Positions 5,810-8,345 of a stretch of 8,345 nucleotides of DNA are shown here, in pieces. The stretch is taken from NCBI GenBank assembly GCA_036502925.1, contig DASXXS010000213.1:1-8345 (forward strand), read 5' to 3'. Every line of letters begins with the position of its first letter. Positions within the stretch are counted from its first letter, which is position 1. The notes beneath the pieces were generated by a model. The model worked only from the letters and a program-made list of their open reading frames with translations, did no database searches and was not told the origin of the DNA. Made by a program: the position numbers and the translations under genes. Source of the stretch: VAZQ01 sp036502925 (lineage in GTDB: Bacteria; Pseudomonadota; Alphaproteobacteria; Rhizobiales; Xanthobacteraceae).

Positions 5810-6232
5810 ATGTCACTGTTGCCGCGCAAAGGCCTGCTCGCGATAGCTGCCGTCATCGATGTGGCGCTGCATGCGCGCGGCCAGCCGGTCGCCGCCAAGG
5901 CGCTGGCCGGCCGCCATCGGCTGCCGCCGCGGCATCTCGAGCCGGTCCTGCAGGCTCTGGTGCGCCAGGGCGTCCTCAAGGGCGTGCGCGGACCGCGCGG
6001 CGGCTATGAGCTCGCGCGCGAGCCGCGTCGCATCACGGCCCGCGACATTCTGCGCGCGATCGGAACCATCGAGGAGACCGGTAACGGCGCCGCCGCACGA
6101 TCGGCCTTGCTGGTCGACGTGGTGGTGCCGGCGCTGACCCAAGCCGAAGGCGCGTTCTCGGGCGCGCTCGGCCACATCAATGTCGAAGATCTGGTGGTCA
6201 CGGCCCGCACGCTCCACAAATCCACCGCGTGA
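5810..6232 (+). CDS. Rrf2-family transcriptional regulator lacking cysteines
   Basis: The product is a 140-residue winged-helix DNA-binding protein. The N-terminal half matches the Rrf2 family: MSLLPRKGLLAIAAVIDVAL begins the first helix, HRLPPRHLEPVLQALVRQG (36-54) is the recognition helix-turn-helix, and LKGVRGPRGGYELAR (56-70) is the signature wing. Well-known members (IscR, NsrR, RirA) bind iron-sulfur clusters through three cysteines; this protein has no cysteine at all, so it must sense another signal or none, as with CymR. The start was set at ATG 5810 because family similarity begins there. A GTG at 5744 in the same frame overlaps the dut stop (GTGA) and would add 22 Arg/Pro-rich residues. 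It lies 62 bases after dut and may be co-transcribed with it. The target genes are unknown. Confidence 0.88.
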   Translation: MSLLPRKGLLAIAAVIDVALHARGQPVAAKALAGRHRLPPRHLEPVLQALVRQGVLKGVRGPRGGYELAREPRRITARDILRAIGTIEETGNGAAARSALLVDVVVPALTQAEGAFSGALGHINVEDLVVTARTLHKSTA

Positions 6233-6239
6233 GCCGCAG

Positions 6240-6255
6240 CGGCGCCAGTGCGCCG
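6240..6255. terminator. possible two-way terminator hairpin between convergent genes
   Basis: CGGCGC-CAGT-GCGCCG is a perfect six-pair, four-base-loop hairpin. It occupies the 28-base gap between the stop of the Rrf2 regulator and the stop of the convergent dioxygenase gene. There is no T-tract on either side, so it is not a classical intrinsic terminator, and short GC hairpins are common in DNA of this composition. Confidence 0.4.
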
Positions 6256-6260
6256 GCCGC

Positions 6261-7271
6261 TCAGCCGATCTTCTGCTCCTGCTTCAGCGCGTCGAGCCAG
6301 GGGCACACTCCCGGCATCAGCGTGTAGTTGCCCTCGATCACCTGGACGGGCTGGCGCAAGCCCGCTTCCGCCGCTTGCCGGCGCAACTCGCGCGCCTCGA
6401 TCTGCTTGTCCGGCGCCATCCAGGAGCGGTCATGCCCCCACAGGCTCGCCCCGAATTCGCGCTCGAACGGCTGCCAGGTCGCCGGATCGATTGATTGCGC
6501 GCCCCAGCCGTACTCGGTCATGAAGCCGGAGGGATTCCACGAATAGAACGAGGTGATGTAATCGCCCGAATGGCGGCCGAGCGTGACGGCGACGCGTCCC
6601 TCCTGGGCGAGCGCGAGATCGTAGCCCTGGCCGACATCGTCGAAGCTGTAGAGCTCGATCATCATGTGATGGGCGGCATTGCGGCCGGTCTCGATGAAGG
6701 CCAGGCTGTGGTGACGCTGGTTGACGTTCATGAAGTAGCCGCGGAACGGGCGCAGCCAAAAATCGCTCAGCCGGAAGCCGAGAAGCTCGCGATAGAACGG
6801 CATGACGCGATCGATGCTGTCCACGTGCAGCACCACATGGCCCATGCCCAAGGGGCCGGTACGGAAACCCGATATGTTGCGCCCGGGCACGAACGGCTCG
6901 GAGGCGCTCTCCGCCCCATGAAAGAACTCGAGCCGGTTGCCGGCCGGATCATGCAGCACGATCAGATCCCGCACGTGACGCTCGGCCGCGAGCGCGCGCG
7001 ACCCGCGCGCGACCTTGGTTCCGGCCGCCTCGAGCCGGCCCGCCAGCGCGTCGAGCACGGCAGCGTCGGCGAGCTCCCAGCCCATGCAGCCGATGCCTTC
7101 GCCGCCGTCGGCGTCGACCAGAAGCCGCTGCTTGCGGTCGTCCATGCGGAACGCCAGCGTCGAGCGGCTCTTGTCGACCCGCTGCAGGCCGAGAAAGGCG
7201 CTGCCGAAATCGGCCCATTCCTCCAAGCCCTTGGCGCGAACCCCGACGTAGCCCAATGCTTGGACCTGCAT
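6261..7271 (-). CDS. type I extradiol ring-cleavage dioxygenase (VOC superfamily, BphC-like)
   Basis: The 336-residue product resembles two-domain extradiol dioxygenases, which open catechol-type rings next to the hydroxyl groups with O2 and a metal, usually Fe(II). The N-terminal VOC domain covers about 1-120 and the catalytic C-terminal domain about 140-300. Predicted metal ligands are His145 (GMGHVVLHV), His188 (RHHSLAF) and Glu253. The family signature is intact at 232-253: GRH, then FY, NP, G and E at the expected spacing, with His234 and Tyr243 as the usual active-site residues. The start at 7271 gives MQVQALGYVGV, the normal N-terminus; an upstream in-frame ATG at 7367 lies in repeat DNA. 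The substrate cannot be read from the sequence. The gene lies downstream of a LigJ-like hydratase on the same strand, which points to aromatic catabolism. Confidence 0.88.
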   Translation of the reverse strand: MQVQALGYVGVRAKGLEEWADFGSAFLGLQRVDKSRSTLAFRMDDRKQRLLVDADGGEGIGCMGWELADAAVLDALAGRLEAAGTKVARGSRALAAERHVRDLIVLHDPAGNRLEFFHGAESASEPFVPGRNISGFRTGPLGMGHVVLHVDSIDRVMPFYRELLGFRLSDFWLRPFRGYFMNVNQRHHSLAFIETGRNAAHHMMIELYSFDDVGQGYDLALAQEGRVAVTLGRHSGDYITSFYSWNPSGFMTEYGWGAQSIDPATWQPFEREFGASLWGHDRSWMAPDKQIEARELRRQAAEAGLRQPVQVIEGNYTLMPGVCPWLDALKQEQKIG

Positions 7272-7302
7272 GGCCAGCTCTCTTTGTTTGATGCGGCCTA
7301 TT

Positions 7303-7411
7303 TGTAGCCCGCATGGAGCGAAGCGGAATGCGGGAGTGGCGGTCCCGGATTTCGCGGAGTTTATCATCGGGCGGCGCTTCGCGCCGACCCGTTGGCTCCA
7401 TCCGGGCTACA
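7303..7411. repeat. palindromic intergenic repeat with GTAGCCCG-type ends
   Basis: The outer ends, 7303-7319 and 7395-7411, are inverted copies matching at 16 of 17 positions (TGTAGCCCGCATGGAGC against TGTAGCCCGGATGGAGC). A smaller perfect inverted repeat, CCCGCAT (7308-7314) and ATGCGGG (7328-7334), lies inside the left end. Elements with such ends are abundant in Bradyrhizobium-type genomes (from memory). It fills most of the 154-base gap between the LigJ-like gene and the dioxygenase gene, both on the minus strand, so a transcript crossing it would fold into a strong structure. It has no transposase or coding content of its own. Confidence 0.8.
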
Positions 7412-7425
7412 GAATAGACGCCGGA

Positions 7426-8345
7426 TCAGGCCCGCGCGGGGACCGGCTTGGCGACTTTCGGTTTCAGCCGGCTGTAGACCTTGCGGGCGTTGCCCTCGAA
7501 AATCTTGTGCTTGTCCTCGGGGCTGAGCCACGACACCTGATCGATGTAGCGCTTGGTATCGTCGAAATCGTGGCCGGTCTGCGGATCGATGCCGCGCACC
7601 GCGCCGACCATCTCGGAGGCGAACAGAATATTGTCGATCGGCACCACCTTGGTCAGAAGCTCGATGCCCGGCAGGTGATACACGCAGGTGTCGAAGAACA
7701 CGTTGTTGCGCATCATCTCGTCGAGCGGCGGCCGCTTGTTCATCATGGCGAGGCCGCGATAGCGGCCCCAATGGAACGGCACCGCGCCGCCGCCATGGGG
7801 AATGATGAGCTTCAAGGTCGGGAAATCCTTGAACAGGTCGCCCATGATGAGCTGCATGAAGGCGGTGGTGTCGGCATTGATGTAATGGGCGCCGGTGCCG
7901 TGGAAGACCGGGTTGCACGACGCGCTCACATGCACCATGGCGGGGACGTCGAGCTCGACCAGCTTTTCGTAGAACTTGTACCAATAGCGGTCGGTCAGCG
8001 GCGGCGCCGTCCAGTGGCCGCCCGAGGGATCGGGATTGAGATTGCATCCCACCATGCCGAACTCGTTGACGCAGCGCTCGATCTCCGCGATGCAGTTGTC
8101 GGGCGGCACGCCCGGCGTCTGCGGCAACTGGCACACCCCGACAAAATTTTCCGGGTACAGCGTACAGACGCGATGGATCAACTCATTGCAGACTTGCGAC
8201 CACTCCAGGCTGACGCTGAAGTCGCCGATATGGTGCCCCATGCCCATCGCGCGCGGCGAGAAGATCACCAGATCGGTGTTGCGCTCGCGCTGGAACTTGA
8301 GCTGGGCGCCCTCCAGCCCCTCCCGGATCTCGTCGTCGCTGATCT
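7426..8345 (-). CDS. ligJ: 4-oxalomesaconate hydratase-like amidohydrolase (LigJ family), N-terminus outside window
   Basis: 305 codons are visible; the gene runs off the right edge and lacks roughly 40 N-terminal residues, including the expected HxH metal motif. The protein closely resembles LigJ, the zinc-dependent amidohydrolase-fold enzyme that hydrates 4-oxalomesaconate in the protocatechuate 4,5-cleavage and gallate pathways. Supporting segments are VIFSPRAMGMGHHIGD, GCNLNPDPSGGHW, PAMVHVSASCNP, IIPHGGGAVPFHWGR and LFASEMVGAVRGIDP. Visible His138 and Glu244 sit exactly 40 positions before LigJ His178 and Glu284, the remaining metal ligands as I recall them; Glu where most amidohydrolases have Asp is a LigJ trait. 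A start called at 8268 is a GTG valine inside the gene, since homology continues upstream (ISDDEIREGLEGAQL). The exact substrate is inferred; a related decarboxylase or hydratase is possible. Confidence 0.85.
   Translation of the reverse strand, partial: ISDDEIREGLEGAQLKFQRERNTDLVIFSPRAMGMGHHIGDFSVSLEWSQVCNELIHRVCTLYPENFVGVCQLPQTPGVPPDNCIAEIERCVNEFGMVGCNLNPDPSGGHWTAPPLTDRYWYKFYEKLVELDVPAMVHVSASCNPVFHGTGAHYINADTTAFMQLIMGDLFKDFPTLKLIIPHGGGAVPFHWGRYRGLAMMNKRPPLDEMMRNNVFFDTCVYHLPGIELLTKVVPIDNILFASEMVGAVRGIDPQTGHDFDDTKRYIDQVSWLSPEDKHKIFEGNARKVYSRLKPKVAKPVPARA

Noticed and set aside
6495..7307. Plus-strand open frame opposite the dioxygenase gene
   Set aside because: No domain is recognisable, and the minus strand carries the intact extradiol signature.
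7272..7367. An N-terminal extension of the dioxygenase from ATG 7367
   Set aside because: The added residues are encoded largely by the palindromic repeat; the family N-terminus begins at 7271.

Overview
The window is very GC-rich and looks like the chromosome of an alphaproteobacterium of the order Hyphomicrobiales (Bradyrhizobium / Rhodopseudomonas / Xanthobacteraceae-like). This rests on codon use, the style of the proteins (alphaproteobacterial UbiE, UbiB, CoaBC and an Rrf2 regulator) and GC-rich palindromic intergenic repeats of the kind common in that group. The genus is an inference; no sequence search was possible.

Layout. (1) 2-193 (+): last 63 codons of an alpha/beta hydrolase, whose stop codon lies inside a palindromic repeat (182-315). 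(2) 330-1208 (-): mutM, convergent with the hydrolase and divergent from the next block. (3) 1373-3762 (+): ubiE and ubiB, joined by a 4-base stop/start overlap; both serve ubiquinone biosynthesis. (4) 3784-5747 (+): a promoter with an overlapping operator-like palindrome, then coaBC and dut, again joined by a 4-base overlap. (5) 5810-6232 (+): a cysteine-free Rrf2-family regulator. (6) 6261-7271 (-): a type I extradiol ring-cleavage dioxygenase. (7) 7303-7411: a second palindromic repeat. (8) 7426-8345 (-): a LigJ-type 4-oxalomesaconate hydratase of the amidohydrolase fold, cut by the window end. No tRNA, rRNA, CRISPR array or insertion sequence was seen.

How it works together. The central plus-strand block is housekeeping: quinone synthesis (ubiE, ubiB), coenzyme A synthesis (coaBC) and dUTP removal (dut), with DNA repair (mutM) on its flank. 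The right-hand minus-strand genes look like the end of an aromatic-ring degradation cluster that continues beyond 8345.

The most interesting point is coaBC. Its product starts with a complete FitA-like ribbon-helix-helix DNA-binding domain, normally an antitoxin, fused in frame to the CoA-synthesis enzyme. Just upstream is a perfect palindrome with an extra half-site, lying across a good promoter (TTGATT-N17-TAGAAT). This suggests an enzyme that represses its own gene, comparable in design to the proline catabolic enzyme PutA. Other oddities are a repeat-derived insertion inside UbiB just before its ATP-binding lysine, a MutM zinc finger with one cysteine replaced by aspartate, and a CoaC flap without the usual cysteine.
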